A model generated the notes under the pieces. That model was not told the DNA's origin and did not search any database. It was given only the letters and a program-made list of their open reading frames with translations. A program made the position numbers and the translations under genes. A stretch of 64,000 bases of DNA. Origin: Schistocerca nitens. Its lineage: Eukaryota; Arthropoda; Insecta; Orthoptera; Acrididae. Positions 32,641 to 44,436 of this stretch are shown in pieces. The stretch spans positions 349,537,234 through 349,601,233 of the forward strand of contig NC_064622.1 in assembly GCF_023898315.1 (NCBI RefSeq), given 5' to 3'. How positions within the stretch are numbered: position 1 is the stretch's first letter; the number at the start of each line of letters is the position of its first letter.

Positions 32641-32679
32641 GTGAATGATTGTAGCAGAGCTGGTATATGACATAGCTGC

Positions 32680-33180
32680 TTTCACAGGTGGCTCGGCCTC
32701 TGATGGGGCAGGATAAGCCTATGGCAGGAATGGAAAAGGAAGTGCAGGGTAGGTGGAATGGGCAGGACTACAGCAGATCTGATATAGGACATGTTTGCTT
32801 TCACAGGTGGGCTACCCTGTGGCACAACATGCAGCCTGAACATAACACCTTTCATTTCAATGGCTGCTTCACAACCCAGGCCATTTGGATCCTATCCTCT
32901 ACCACCAGCTTTTCTGAAATGCACAGGTGGAAGTTATTCTTACAACACATTCTCTGCACCTAAAACTATCTAGGCCTCAACTGATCATAACCTACTGTTC
33001 CCATACACTTCACCCAACAGTTTCTATACTATCATATCCTACCGATTCACGTCCCCTCATCCTCATTGTGGGCCAATTCCTGCCAATGCACCCACCAGTT
33101 GTAGCAGTTTGGCCTGATTTATTTATCCTTTCATTTGTTGTCCTCAGTGTCAACGTACTGCACTGCTACACTGGCTGAAA
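32680..33180 (+). pseudogene. Penelope-like pol C-terminal fragment
   Basis: The plus-strand reading HFNGCFTTQAIWILSSTTSF and then SEMHRWKLFLQHIL (32860-32955) matches the C-terminal end of the Penelope GIY-YIG protein seen at 24120-24235 and 45780-45900. It is preceded by a degraded segment and followed by a C-rich 3' UTR. Only the last part of the gene is present. Confidence 0.65.
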
Positions 33181-34144
33181 AATGGGTTGTGGATTGACAT
33201 TGACATTGTAAATAATGTAGCCGACAGGTGCACAGTTGTGTTTCACAGTAATTTAATTTCACTGTTCACAACCCCCTAATAATACACAGTTATATGGCCA
33301 GTGCACTATTGTTTAACTTTTTGTAAGCCTCATTAATAGTGTGCAGGCAAACCTGAACATACTGCTACAATAGTTTACTATTGAACATCTACAAGCAATA
33401 AAAGCCTAACCACAAAGTTCACAGTTCTTGAAGAATATAAAGTTACGTATGGAGCAGACACTGTTACTGTTTTAACACACGGCCTAATTGTGTAAACCTT
33501 ATTACACCGTTAAGTTGATGCATTGTTGTCGTTCTAACAAACACAGGTTCCTGGTCTGAAACTCGGCCGTGGGCTGACTGTCTCTTGACCAAAAATCGGG
33601 CTCTTCTATATCATCACAATAATAGGTACTGAAACTACACATCATTTGAAATTAAATTTACAGAAATTAAAATCAAAACTTAACTCATTAAATTAACTGC
33701 ATACACCAAAAAATTCATTCCTTTTAACAGTTTCTTCTACCACAAGGTTTAGGCCGAATTATTTGTTTAAGTGATTAAATTAACATAAATAGTTATGTAA
33801 ACAATACTTTGACAAAACTGATAGTTACTTTGGAATTAATAAAGGGCTGGTTTTGCTAACATTTTTTCGAAGAGAGCCAAATAGATACTTTAAGATTACT
33901 AGTATTACGTCTTCCAAATGTTTATAATTAGTACAGAATTTATATTTGTTTATAAGTCAACAACAAAATTTAAGTTACGAAACAATTACTGATTTCACCC
34001 TATAACAAAAATTACTAACTAGGCATAAGCCAAAATAAATTAGAAAATCAATTTCATACATAAAACTAAGCACAAAATTAGATCTGGTGTTATATTCTTT
34101 AACACTGAGGGCCAACCTTTCTCCTTTATGAAAATAGAGATTAC
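33181..34144. other. Unassigned AT-rich spacer
   Basis: No domain or clear repeat was recognised. The sequence is rich in stops in all frames. Confidence 0.35.
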
Positions 34145-35195
34145 ACTCACGTATGTTGATGGTTTCAGTTGTCTGAGACAGCAGACGTGTGCAAGTTGCG
34201 TTTGCATGAGTGTGTGTGTGCATGTATGTATGTGTGTCTGTTACTGACAAAGGACTTAATGGCCAAAAGCTATAATTGCGTGAATCTTTTTGTTGTGCCT
34301 ATTGCGACTCAGCATCGCCGCTATATGGTTAGTAGCAACTTTCCTTGTTACATTCCATCCTGGAATTTCCATTGTTGATTGTATGTTAATGGTAAAACTA
34401 AAAAATTTTTTAAAAAATAATTTAAAGAGGCAGTTGACAAAACAAGAGGGGAATTACAAACATCCCAACTTGCTTCGTCACAAAGTCTCTTTCCCCTCTC
34501 TGCTACTCCTCCCCCTTCTCTGCCCCAGGACTATAACACTAATATTACTGAAGTATTATCAGAAGAGATTCTTCAAAATATTAGGTAATTAGAGCAAACC
34601 AATAAGCAGAGTGATGTCACTGGATATGAGAATATTCTAAGCATAAGTCTTTGTGAAACATCTGGGAAAAATCACAAATGAGATTATCTTGAGTTGAGTG
34701 CAAAACAAAATTTTGCACTTGATATGGAAACATGGATCCACTCAAAGAAAGGAATTGAGAAATTTATTAAGGTGTGAAAATGTAAGATTTAGAAACATAC
34801 AAAATATAAATATTAGTTTAACAGGCATGATGTATTCAGTGAATATAGTGATAAAAGCTATCCAAATATTACTTGTTCCCCTATTGTTCTCCAAAACAGA
34901 AGGGTTTCTAGACATCTCAATGAAGATACCAGGAATCAAACAATGGAAAATCCAGGATGGAAGTAACGATATTATGGAAAGGAAAGTTGCTACTCCCCAT
35001 ATAGCGGAGATGCTGAATCACAGACAGGCACAACAAAAAGACTCTCACAATTAAATCTTTCAGCCATTAAGGCCTTTGTCAATAATATATGACAGACAGA
35101 CAAACAGACACACACACACACACACACACATACACGACTGCAGTCTCAGACAACTGAAACCATCAACATACATGAGTGTAAATGTATTAAATGAA
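34145..35195. repeat. Large inverted repeat of Penelope tails around a 0.55-kb loop
   Basis: The left arm (about 34145-34388) is a forward Penelope tail: GATGGTTTCAGTTGTCTGAG, a GT-rich core, TTTTTGTTGTGCCTATTGCG, then the terminal CATCCTGGAATTTCCATTGT. The right arm (about 34940-35195) is its reverse complement, starting CAAACAATGGAAAATCCAGG. The complementarity extends outward past the tail into ACACTCACGTATGTTGATGG and its partner. The loop (34389-34939) has no recognised coding. Confidence 0.75.
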
Positions 35196-35714
35196 AAATG
35201 ATTGTTACATTTTTAATTTAGTGTAGAAAATGATGTTTATTAACATGAAATCAGTGATGTAATTTAAAGTTATTGGAACTTATTACCAAAAATGCATAAC
35301 AAAAACATCATCATCATCATTTCAAATGCACCAATATACCACCATTTACCACAATGACTACACATAAACAAAACTATAGAACACTAAAATTTGATGTTAA
35401 AAATACTCTGAAAAAAATTTAATTGTGTACATTTGTTAGATATAACTAAAAAATATAACTAAGATTAGCGATGAAGAGCACATGGGGTGGGTAAGATGAA
35501 GTACTTGATTACAAACAAAAATGAAATATAGTCCTACCAACTTTTTGAGAGAATAAAACTGAAAAATATTTGCATTCTTTCAAATAATTTTAAGTGGCAA
35601 CTCTAGTAGCGCAATACTGCTTCTGTTATGAATCAGAGATTATGTACAAACGGAGTAGCCTCTGTACTGTAATCTAACACTAAATACAAGAGGTATCAAT
35701 TTCCTTATTAAATA
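35196..35714. other. AT-rich spacer downstream of the WRAP73 3' end
   Basis: No coding or repeat was recognised. A short ATC trinucleotide run lies at about 35310-35322. Confidence 0.4.
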
Positions 35715-35720
35715 TTTATT
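35715..35720 (-). promoter_or_regulatory. Possible polyadenylation signal of WRAP73
   Basis: TTTATT on the plus strand gives AATAAA on the minus strand, about 430 bases past the WRAP73 stop at 36149. It is the first canonical hexamer I noticed downstream of the stop. In AT-rich DNA such hexamers are common, so support is weak. Confidence 0.3.
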
Positions 35721-36148
35721 TTAAAAAAGAGTACAGTTTTTGCAAAAATGCTGTTACATGTACAGAACTTTATAAATACCATCTGTTTCATGATTCATGG
35801 AGAAAAAATACGCACAGCAATGACTCAACATAAACAACTTATATGTGTTGAAGTGATTCATACATTCCTACTCTGCTTTGCAAATATAATGCAGCATCTT
35901 TTAAACAGACATGAACAAGCCAAAATATGCAAGCTAGATATACATAAAACTAAGTAGATTAATCAATAACAGTATCACCTTTCTAAACAACTGAAACTGA
36001 ACAAACAATGTTTCAGTAAAATAAAATCCCTGACAACAAGAATATCAAAAGCCATCTATTGTCAAAATGATGCAGATAATCAATAGAACTTTAACACTTC
36101 AATCAAAACAGTCCTCAGTACAAAGGCATCTCCTAGTGTCTTGATGAT

Positions 36149-36363
36149 TTACTTTGAATAGAGAATGACAAATCGAGTTCTACCTACAAGGACAGCATAA
36201 CGTCCAAATGGGTCACACAATATCCTCTTCACTAAAACTTCACCAAGAGCTGATCCATTGGGCACTGTCATGCATTTAGCTCCTTTAGTGACATTTAGAA
36301 TGGTGATGGTAGAAGTGTTAGTAGTTGATAGCAAACATGGTTTCTGTGGATCCCAGATCATAC
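36149..36363 (-). CDS. WRAP73: WRAP73 (WDR8) last coding exon
   Basis: WRAP73 is a WD40-repeat protein of centrosomes and microtubule-organising centres. This exon begins after the acceptor TTGCATTTTAG at 36364 and ends at the TAA 36151-36149. The 70 codons read MIWDPQKPCLLSTTNTSTIT and later PNGSALGEVLVKRILCDPFG, then RYAVLVGRTRFVILYSK. Human WRAP73 ends with the same pattern (FQWDPQQPRL, a strand region, then the last WD repeat). The first two bases, GT, complete a glycine codon started by the G at the end of exon 49328-49540, which gives EPITG-MIWDP across the splice. The protein ends shortly after the last repeat, as usual for the family. No transposon features are present. Confidence 0.8.
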
Positions 36364-39122
36364 CTAAAATGCAATGAAGGGAACATCTGTAAAATTAATT
36401 CTTAGCAAACATTAGCTGGTACATCAGAAACAATAAAAGTTGAATAAGCAGTTAAATTGTCTCCTGAGAGGGCAGTGCAAATGATATTCCTGTTACTATG
36501 ACACAACACACTATGACACAACACACTATAACAAGCACACAATAAGCTTCTGAAGTCTTCTCCTCAACAATAAAAGTTATAAGAGGGCGGCCCCCAAAGT
36601 ATTTTGATTGGGACTAGTAAGCAACAAACAACTTTCAAGTGACAAAGTCTCAATATACTTTCTTTTATACCTCACTCTGAGTACCATTCACCAGCAAATA
36701 AATGACATAGAAACAAAAGCTACACACAATTTTTATGGGCAAGCAGAACACTCAAATACCAAATAAATTGTGAATAGTGAACCATAAAAGCAATTAATAG
36801 AAACTAGGAAAAATTAAATAAGGATGGTTGGACCCCAATTTGAACTTCACTCATCCTGAAAAAAAAAAAGATCCAGTACTTTAACCAGTGATTCAATTTG
36901 CTGATATAACAGTTTATTAAGTCAATGGTCACTTGAACACAATTTATATATGTTTATCTTGCATTTACAAATATCTACTTCTGGCTGCCAAAATGCCAAT
37001 TTTCAAAAAAATAATTTGATTAATTTAAAATGTCAGTATGGCGCAAGCCAGTAAATAAGAAAAACTGTCATAAACTTCAGAATTATATATAAATAGTACA
37101 TTTGATGCTGGATATGAGAGACAAGTTACTGGACATTTGTTGAACACTCAGTACAATATGTGCCTCTCAAAATCATTTCTAAAGGACTTGCCCCTCCTTC
37201 CAAACACCTCTCCCTCCTTACAAAACAAATAGTTATGAAAGCCAGGAACAATTTTTTCCCTACTTTTAATGTGTAGATGCAGGACTGACCAACAAATTCC
37301 ACATCACTGCAAGTAAATTCTGAAGAAAATTTTCGCTTTTGATACAAAGCAATACTTTTTAGACAGAGAAAAATAAATGTCACCAGTTTAGATTAAAAAA
37401 GGTCACCCTGTCTCTGATTAATGCAGAAAGCGGGTAGGATAGAACACTAACTGAAATCAGCAATAGACTCAATAAGACATGGAAGTATATCTGTTGTAAC
37501 TGTGTTGTTGTTAGTATCCTTAGTAGCTTACTGAAATGTTTTCAGAGTTTTATCAAAGACTATCACATTTTGTTCTTATTACATCCTTCCTTGTAACTAC
37601 TACTTAATACTCAATGAAACCTCATATTAAAGGTTCATTTCCTCACATTGTAATCATAAAATCAACAATGAAACACTGAGCAACAGTTATTGAGCACAAC
37701 AATGTGATTTCCAAATCCTATTCTTGCTTCCTTAATGCTAAACATTTTTCGGATCCTGTTTTGTTTATGAACTCTCTCCTGCACTGGTTATTTTTCCCCA
37801 GAAATTAAGATACTGATTTTATCTTAGTTAAATGGCTCCATTTGTAAAGCGCCACTTAATGTATTGTTGAACACCATACCTGTTCGAATTTCTTTTGTAA
37901 ACTTTTATGTTGCATCATCAGAATGCAAATTAAGTAAATTTTTTACAACAATTATAGATTTCCTGTTTCCAAATGGATTGTCACTCAACTTTGATAAAAC
38001 ATGACAAAGCCAAGTAGTACCACAGTTCAGACAAGGAATCTCACCCTGTAAGCAGTGTTTTACATTCTCATTTGGCCCCAGGACAAATTTCCCTGCAATT
38101 TACCTAAATCATTAGTTTAATGCCAGATTGGTTCCTTCACCAAGAAACCAGCCTTATCCAACCTAAGGTAGTGCTCCAATTTCACCTCACAGTCAATTGT
38201 ACATTAAACTATAAGTTCATTTTCCATCATTTGGGTAAAATAAAGAGCATAAATTTCTCTATGAAAGACCACTTATCAATAACCAAAGAGCTAGGAATAA
38301 TTAGTAAATCAAACATAATTTGCAAAATTCTTTGCTACGCACACTAGTTAGAACTTTTATTTCTTATAACATGATTTCTTAAGCAAATAATATCAGTAAC
38401 TTCTGCTCTGCATTAATATCCTACGAAGTTAATACCATATGAGGTTAACACAAGCAGAAACAAGTTACTAACTTACTGTATAAGTCAAGCACAGTCCCAG
38501 GCAACCAAATAGTTAGATATAGGCTATTGCCAACATATTCAGTACACTTACTGCCTTGTCATTACTTTTATGTACTTATTTCAGAATAACAAAGTCTTGT
38601 TTGCAGAATTATTTAATGTCAATTTCAATATTAAATATCAACACTGACATTAAATAATTCTGCAACCAAGGCTGTTCCAATACTGGTTGCTGTAGTGCCC
38701 TGCCACAATGGAATGGAATAATTTTTAACTTTATGTACACTGCCCTTATTGCTTGCTCTTTAATGTCACTTCTCTAATGCCATAGGTGTCAATATTTTGT
38801 AACACAGTGAACCACAGCGTTGTAAATATCACAATGATTCTAAGACCCATGTTTGGGTTTACTGTTCTTCACAGTTCAACAGAACTATTATATATTCTGA
38901 CAATGTAATAATGTTAATCTCATATTTGTTTTTGTACACTGTCAAAATATAGCTGATGGTAGAGAATTACATGCTACAATTACTTCCACGATGTAAGAGT
39001 GCCTTCACTGTAATTGGCAGAATTTGCTATGCTATGGCTCACACTAAGAGATAGTAGTCGGTGTTTTTAATTCAGTTGTTCACGAGTGTACTTCCGCACT
39101 ACAATATCTAGCCCTTGTAATA
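36364..39122 (-). other. WRAP73 intron, left part
   Basis: This is intronic on the minus strand between the exons at 49328 and 36363. It is AT-rich, with no recognised element in this portion and no supported exon. The minus-strand frame 37126-37383 is not splice-flanked and shows no domain. Confidence 0.5.
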
Positions 39123-40054
39123 CAGGGTGATTCAAAAAGAATACCACAACTTTAAAAATGTGTATTTAATGAAAGAAACATAATATAACCTTCTGTTATA
39201 CATCATTACAAATAGTATTTAAAAAGGTTTTTTTTCACTCAAAAACAAGTTCAGAGATGTTCAATATGGCCCGCTCCAGACACACGAGCAATATCAACCC
39301 GATACTCCAACTCGTTCCACACTCTCTGTAGCATATCAGGCGTAACAGTTTGGATAGCTGCTGTTATTTCTCGTTTCAAATCATCAATGGTGGCTGGGAG
39401 AGGTGGCCAAAACACCATATCCTTAACACACCCCCATCGCAGGGGGTAAGATCAGGGCTTCTTGGAGGCCAGTGATGAAGTGCTCTGTCACGGGCTGCCT
39501 GGCGGCCGATCCATCGCCTCGGGTAGTTGACGTTCAGGTAGACGATAAGGTTTCATAACTAACCTTTTTTGTAGGACTCTCCATACAGTTGATTGTGGAA
39601 TTTGCAGCTCTCTGCTAGCTCTGCGAGTCGATTTTCCTGGGCTGCGAACAAATGCTTGCTGGATGCGTGCTACATTTTCATCACTCGTTCTCGGCTGTCC
39701 AGAACTTTTCCCTTTGCACAAACACCCATTCTCTGTAAACTGTTTATACCAACGTTTAATACACCACCTATCAGGAGGTTTAACACCATACTTCGTTCGA
39801 AATGCACGCTGAACAACTGTCGTCGATTCACTTCTGCCGTACTCAATAACACAAAAAGCTTTCTGTTGAGCGGTCGCCATCTTAGCATCAACTGACGCTG
39901 ATGCCTAGTCAACAGCGCCTCAAGCGAACAAATGTACAACTAAATGAAACTTTATAGCTCCCTTAATTCGCCGACAGATAGTGCTTAGCTCTGCCTTTTG
40001 TCGTTGCAGAGTTTTAAATTCCTAAAGTTGTGGTATTCTTGATGAATCACCCTG
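39123..40054 (-). mobile_element. Internally deleted mariner-like element
   Basis: Terminal repeats CAGGGTGATTCAAAAAGAAT at 39123 and, read from the other end, CAGGGTGATTCATCAAGAAT at 40054 are flanked by TA (39121-39122 and 40055-40056). At 932 bp it keeps only the two ends of a minus-strand transposase. It lies within the 13-kb WRAP73 intron, in the same transcriptional orientation as the gene. Confidence 0.88.
39240..39880 (-). pseudogene. Mariner-like transposase, core deleted
   Basis: The minus-strand N-terminal frame, 39880-39488, reads MATAQQKAFCVIEYGRSEST, then WYKQFTENGCLCKGKSSGQP and RASRELQIPQSTVWRVLQKR, the paired helix-turn-helix DNA-binding region. After NxPEAMDRPPGSP it passes directly into C-terminal sequence in another frame (VFWPPLPATIDDLKREITAA, then GHIEHL near 39255). 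The DDE/D catalytic core between them is absent. It could still bind transposon ends if expressed, but that is speculation. Confidence 0.75.
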
Positions 40055-40056
40055 TA

Positions 40057-41107
40057 TATAGATAATTCTATAATTATAGCCAAATTAAAATAACATATGT
40101 TAAATGTGAGCATGACTGATTACAGTTAGAAAAACTGCTGTAAGACAACGAACTTGTCAAACTGGACGATAAGACTGTCTTAAGCAGAAGAGGTTTTTCA
40201 TGTCCTTGGGCATCCTTACTTGAAGAGCAAGAAGTAAATAACATTCCAGTAGCTTCTAATAATAACTAGTTAACTGTCTTTCCATTCTGATATTCTCTTG
40301 CTTCAAAAGACTGCAGAGTTATAGACAGAATGTTGACTGAGTTCAGTCTGTAGACCTGTAGTCTTTAAAGACTCCAGCAACATAAAATAATCTTCATAAT
40401 CCTTCTTTTCCTTTTTTACCTAGTTGCGGTAAGGAAACATGGTTGAAGAGGGTGTAACAGAATAGAAGCTGATATCACAAACATTTTAGTAAAAATTATT
40501 TAAACTTATTTTTTGTATTTACAAATTAAATAAAAAACACACACACAAGTAGATTGAACATTTCAGTGTAAAACTACTTTTACTACATCTAAAAATATTG
40601 TAGCTCTCTTTTTCACCAAGAACTACATTCACTGTCTCACCCTATTTTAGCAAGGTATTGATATCCAGTGTTTTGCAGGTATGATGTATGGGTGTTGCAT
40701 TTGTTTATCTTCTTCTTTACCACCCATCCACTGACACTAAGAGGACCTTTTCCTCCCTCTGACAGAGGATCTTTTCCTCCCCCCACCCCAACTTACTCAT
40801 TTTTAGAAGTAAGGGCTGGATTTCATATATCATATTTGTTACCTTCCACCTAGTCAAATTTATATAGCATGGAGTCACATCCCAATCTTTTAAGAAAATG
40901 AATGTTAATTGTCATTAACTCACCTCGTTTGTAATGACAAACTGACAGCACAATACACATGACTGGAGAGGAGTTGGAGACTTTTACTGATACAGGACAC
41001 CCATACAAAAAATTCCCTCAAGAAACAGTATGATACCTTTTACTCTATTCTTCATACAGTACAGGTAATATATCAGTTTCAAAAGTTTTGCACCTAACAG
41101 AATATTA
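40057..41107. other. Intronic spacer
   Basis: No coding or transposon was recognised. A C-rich stretch lies near 40740-40800. Confidence 0.4.
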
Positions 41108-41325
41108 GCTCACTTGGTTGGTCAGTTGCTTTGGAGAGAGGGGACCAAACACGTAGGTCATCAGTCCCATCGGGTTAGGGAAGGAAGGGGAAGGAAATCG
41201 GCTGTGCCCTTTCACCATCCCGGCATCTGCCTGAAGCAATTTAGGGAAATCACAGAAAACCTAAATCAGCATGGCCGGACGTGAGTTTGAAGTGCCGTCC
41301 TCCTGAATGCAATCCACCTGTCTGC
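41108..41325 (-). repeat. SINE-like repeat (family D), degraded
   Basis: The plus-strand reading GGGACCAAACACGTAGGTCATCAGTCCCATCG, with TTAGGGAAATCACAGAAAAC and GGATGGCCGGAC-like blocks (first block from about 41147), matches a locust SINE family I know. The tRNA-derived head lies at the right end, so the copy is inverted. The box B (complement of GTTTGAAGTGCCG near 41286) is degenerate. Confidence 0.65.
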
Positions 41326-41499
41326 CACACATGCAACACATCCACCCAGAATAACAGAAGGCAAGAGACAGATCCAGTGAAAACTTGCTGATAATTGACA
41401 ATTTGACTGCTGTGTATACCTCAGGTTTCTTGCAAGTTCTCCATGTAAAATATCATCTATGTCACACATAATAGTTTTGAAATATGTTTACTGCCTCAT

Positions 41500-41820
41500 A
41501 ACACAGAAAAAGCTGACATTGGTTTAGTGTCCAAAATCAACCATAAGACTGACCTTCAAAACAGAAACACTACTAACTTAATTTTTATAGATTCCAACTA
41601 TAATGAAGTTACATTATGCATTGTTTCAATTAAACAAATCTGCATTTATGGTTAAGATTTCAATGTTTTTAGAAAACTGGCTATGAAATTTAGCTTTGCA
41701 ATTCGTTACAATGTTTCTGAAAGTGTCTGCATGTCTAAATATTACAGTTCTCACATTAAAGTTACATGAAATGTACATCAATAACAATGTCTCAATTATT
41801 TCTGTTTATTACTTTAGAAA
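41500..41820. repeat. Dispersed repeat X, copy 2
   Basis: This is homologous to 32300-32640 in the same orientation: TGACATTGGTTTAGTGT at the left, GTTACATGAAATGTACATCA and CAATAACAATGTCTCA at the right. It has no coding and its family is unknown. Confidence 0.55.
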
Positions 41821-42317
41821 TACAATGTGACTTTTGTTCCTAACGTAAATCCTGTGTCTTTATAGTTGCCTGTATTGTAATTTTTATTACTTTTCTACAT
41901 ACAAATTTCACGATTGATAAATTGGGATTTTGTTTACATTATTTTTGACATTTTTAATTTATAGTTCAATATATCCATAAATTAATTAGAATTCATCCTA
42001 TCTTATCACAATTCATTTTAAGTTGACTTATTCTGCTCAGAGTAATCCAACAATATTACAATTGGAGCTCTTGCATTTACATAACTTCGCACTAACAACA
42101 CGTTAGTATCGCATTCTCTGGTATCTTCAGAAACAACTTTTTGTTGAGTCTGTTCATTTTGTGATATTTTTAATCTTATGCTTTCAGTTTGTTCATTTAA
42201 ATTTTCATAAGGGCACATTTTTGTTATTTCTTATAAATTTGTGTGCTTCTGCCACAACCAAATCGGTTTTCTATTTTACAACTCAGTTCAATCAATCAAA
42301 ACAAGATTTATGATAAT
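41821..42317. other. Intronic spacer
   Basis: AT-rich. The short minus-strand frame 42018-42218 has no recognised similarity or splice support. Confidence 0.35.
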
Positions 42318-42332
42318 TTGTTTTGTAGCAAA

Positions 42333-42528
42333 TGGTTCAAATGGCTCTGAGCACTATGGGACTTAACATCTGAGGTCATCAGTCCCCTAGAACTTAGAAC
42401 TACTTAAACCTAACTAACCTAAGGACATCACACACAACCATGCCCGAGGCAGGATTCGAACCTGCGACCGTAGCGGTCGCACGGTTCCAGACTGTAGCGC
42501 CTAGAACCACTTGTCCACTCCGGCTGGC
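42333..42528 (-). repeat. tRNA-derived SINE (family B) with 15-bp duplication
   Basis: This is an inverted copy of family B, starting TGGTTCAAATGGCTCTGAGC and ending at the head with GGATTCGAACCTGCGACCG (complement of box B). It is flanked by the perfect 15-bp duplication TTGTTTTGTAGCAAA (42318-42332 and 42529-42543). The perfect duplication and clean sequence suggest a recent insertion. Confidence 0.93.
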
Positions 42529-42543
42529 TTGTTTTGTAGCAAA

Positions 42544-44436
42544 ACATTTCAATAATCATATTAAAGTTAAAACTGTTTTGATAAATTGGTTATATTAAAG
42601 AAATATTTAAATATTTGTATAATATATACAATTTTCACACTCTCTATGGTGGTCATACTGTTTTTGTTCAGTAAAAACTGGGACTAGATATAGTATGTAC
42701 CAAGTCAGTTGTAAGAGGGAGTTGTGAAATGTGTTGTGGGTAGAACTGTATCATATTAGTCAAGATATATGTTATATTTAATAAGAAACCAAAATGATGA
42801 AATTCTTCATCTATTTATGAAAAAACTGAACCAACTAAAAGAATATGAATTAATATAGAACTTGACATCCTGCAGCAGCAGTTCGAGAATGGGGTAGAAA
42901 ATTCAGTTTTACTACTTGCTCTCAAACAATTTTCAGAATGTGCAAAATATCAGATTTATTTGAACAGATTGCACTCATTTGTTAACTTTTTCCAGATTAG
43001 GTGAGAATGGGTATTATAGTCTCTAAAAATTTTGTATATTGTTTCCAGTCAACACCTTAGGATCTATAAAGTACCCGAGGTCTAGCACCAGTACAATCTG
43101 AAAAACACTTTCATTTTCTGCAGCAACATTATATCCTATACTAGTTCCCACACACTGCATGCAGTACAAATGTGACACCATACCTTGCCAACATTATACT
43201 TACTCACACACGATGGTGTGAACATTTAATTACAAAGACAGGTAAGTTGAACATAGTACCATGTGACAGCATAGCTGCTTATTAATGGATAAGACCTCTT
43301 CTGAGTACTCATTGTCACACACAAAGGCAACTGGAGGATTAACTGAGATGGCACAAGTTGAGTCCAAGATCCAATTAAAGGATTTGAACTGCCTGCTGAA
43401 TATGGCATTGCACCACCTGTGGTCAGAAATTGGCTTTTGGTCATTAAGTCCATCTTTCCCACACACAAAGCAAATCAAGTAGAGGGAGTAGTGGAGATGC
43501 AGAGGGACAAACACTAATCGTCTGAGTAAGGCAGAAAAAAATGACACATATCACTGCACTGTGCCAAAACGAGCTGGTCTCTGATTTATGAGGCATCAAA
43601 TTGCAAGGTATTTTACATTGCTACCAACCTTAGCCCAGTATACAGTATAGTGTATACTGGCACTGCCAACATCTTTCTGTGTTGTCTTCACTGTACTGAG
43701 TTTTGTTTCAAGTGCCATTAACATTGTGAGTCCTGTCTTCTTTCACATACAAAACCAGACAACTTGCCAAACTCAGTGCTGTCTGCTAATGCAGTCAGGC
43801 TACGTCAGCAGCCACGTTAAAGCTGACAGGCTGATCTGATCAGTTAGTCCAGACCACCCATGGTGCAGTGTCTCCAAGCAGTGGGCAAATAGTACATGTA
43901 CACATAAATAAGTCATTGTGCATTATTACTTGAATGCTGAAGTAGCATTCAACACCTTAAGTGTATGCCTTGGCCTGAAATGAGACCAAGCTACAATTAA
44001 AGAATAGAAGAATCTTTAAGAATTAAAGAATAGAAGAATCTTTGAGCCATCCACCCAAGAGTATTTACAATCCACACCTTACTGAATAATGCTCCGAACT
44101 CCCACTGAAGTCCTGCTGACCTGTACTGGAAATCACAGTCTGTTGCAGTGTCATACTTTTTTCCTGGTGTAAGAATGGTAAGAGACTGAAATCTAACAAA
44201 GGCTTCTATCGTAATGGCTACCATGACCACTATATACCAGGAATATTTGGGGTCACCTAAATAGAATCTAAACAGACCAACCCAGAACTCTGTCTACCCC
44301 AGACAGATGCAACATTGCTGATAGCAATGAATGCGACTGATTGAGCAGCAGAGTGTACTATGAAACACACTGTCCAACAGTACTCCATGAGAAGATATTC
44401 TGGGAAATGGGTGATAGTGAACATTAATAAAGATCT
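42544..44436. other. Intronic spacer with short tandem duplication
   Basis: No gene or transposon was recognised. A direct duplication of about 24 bases (ATTAAAGAATAGAAGAATCT, twice) lies at about 43997-44043. The frames 43230-43547 and 43285-43482 overlap on opposite strands and show no domain. Confidence 0.4.

Noticed and set aside
37126-37383. 85-codon minus-strand frame considered as a WRAP73 exon
   Set aside because: No WD-like motif and no matching splice sites; phase linkage is already complete between 49328 and 36363.
42018-42218. 66-codon minus-strand frame
   Set aside because: Glutamine/asparagine-rich with no splice or homology support.
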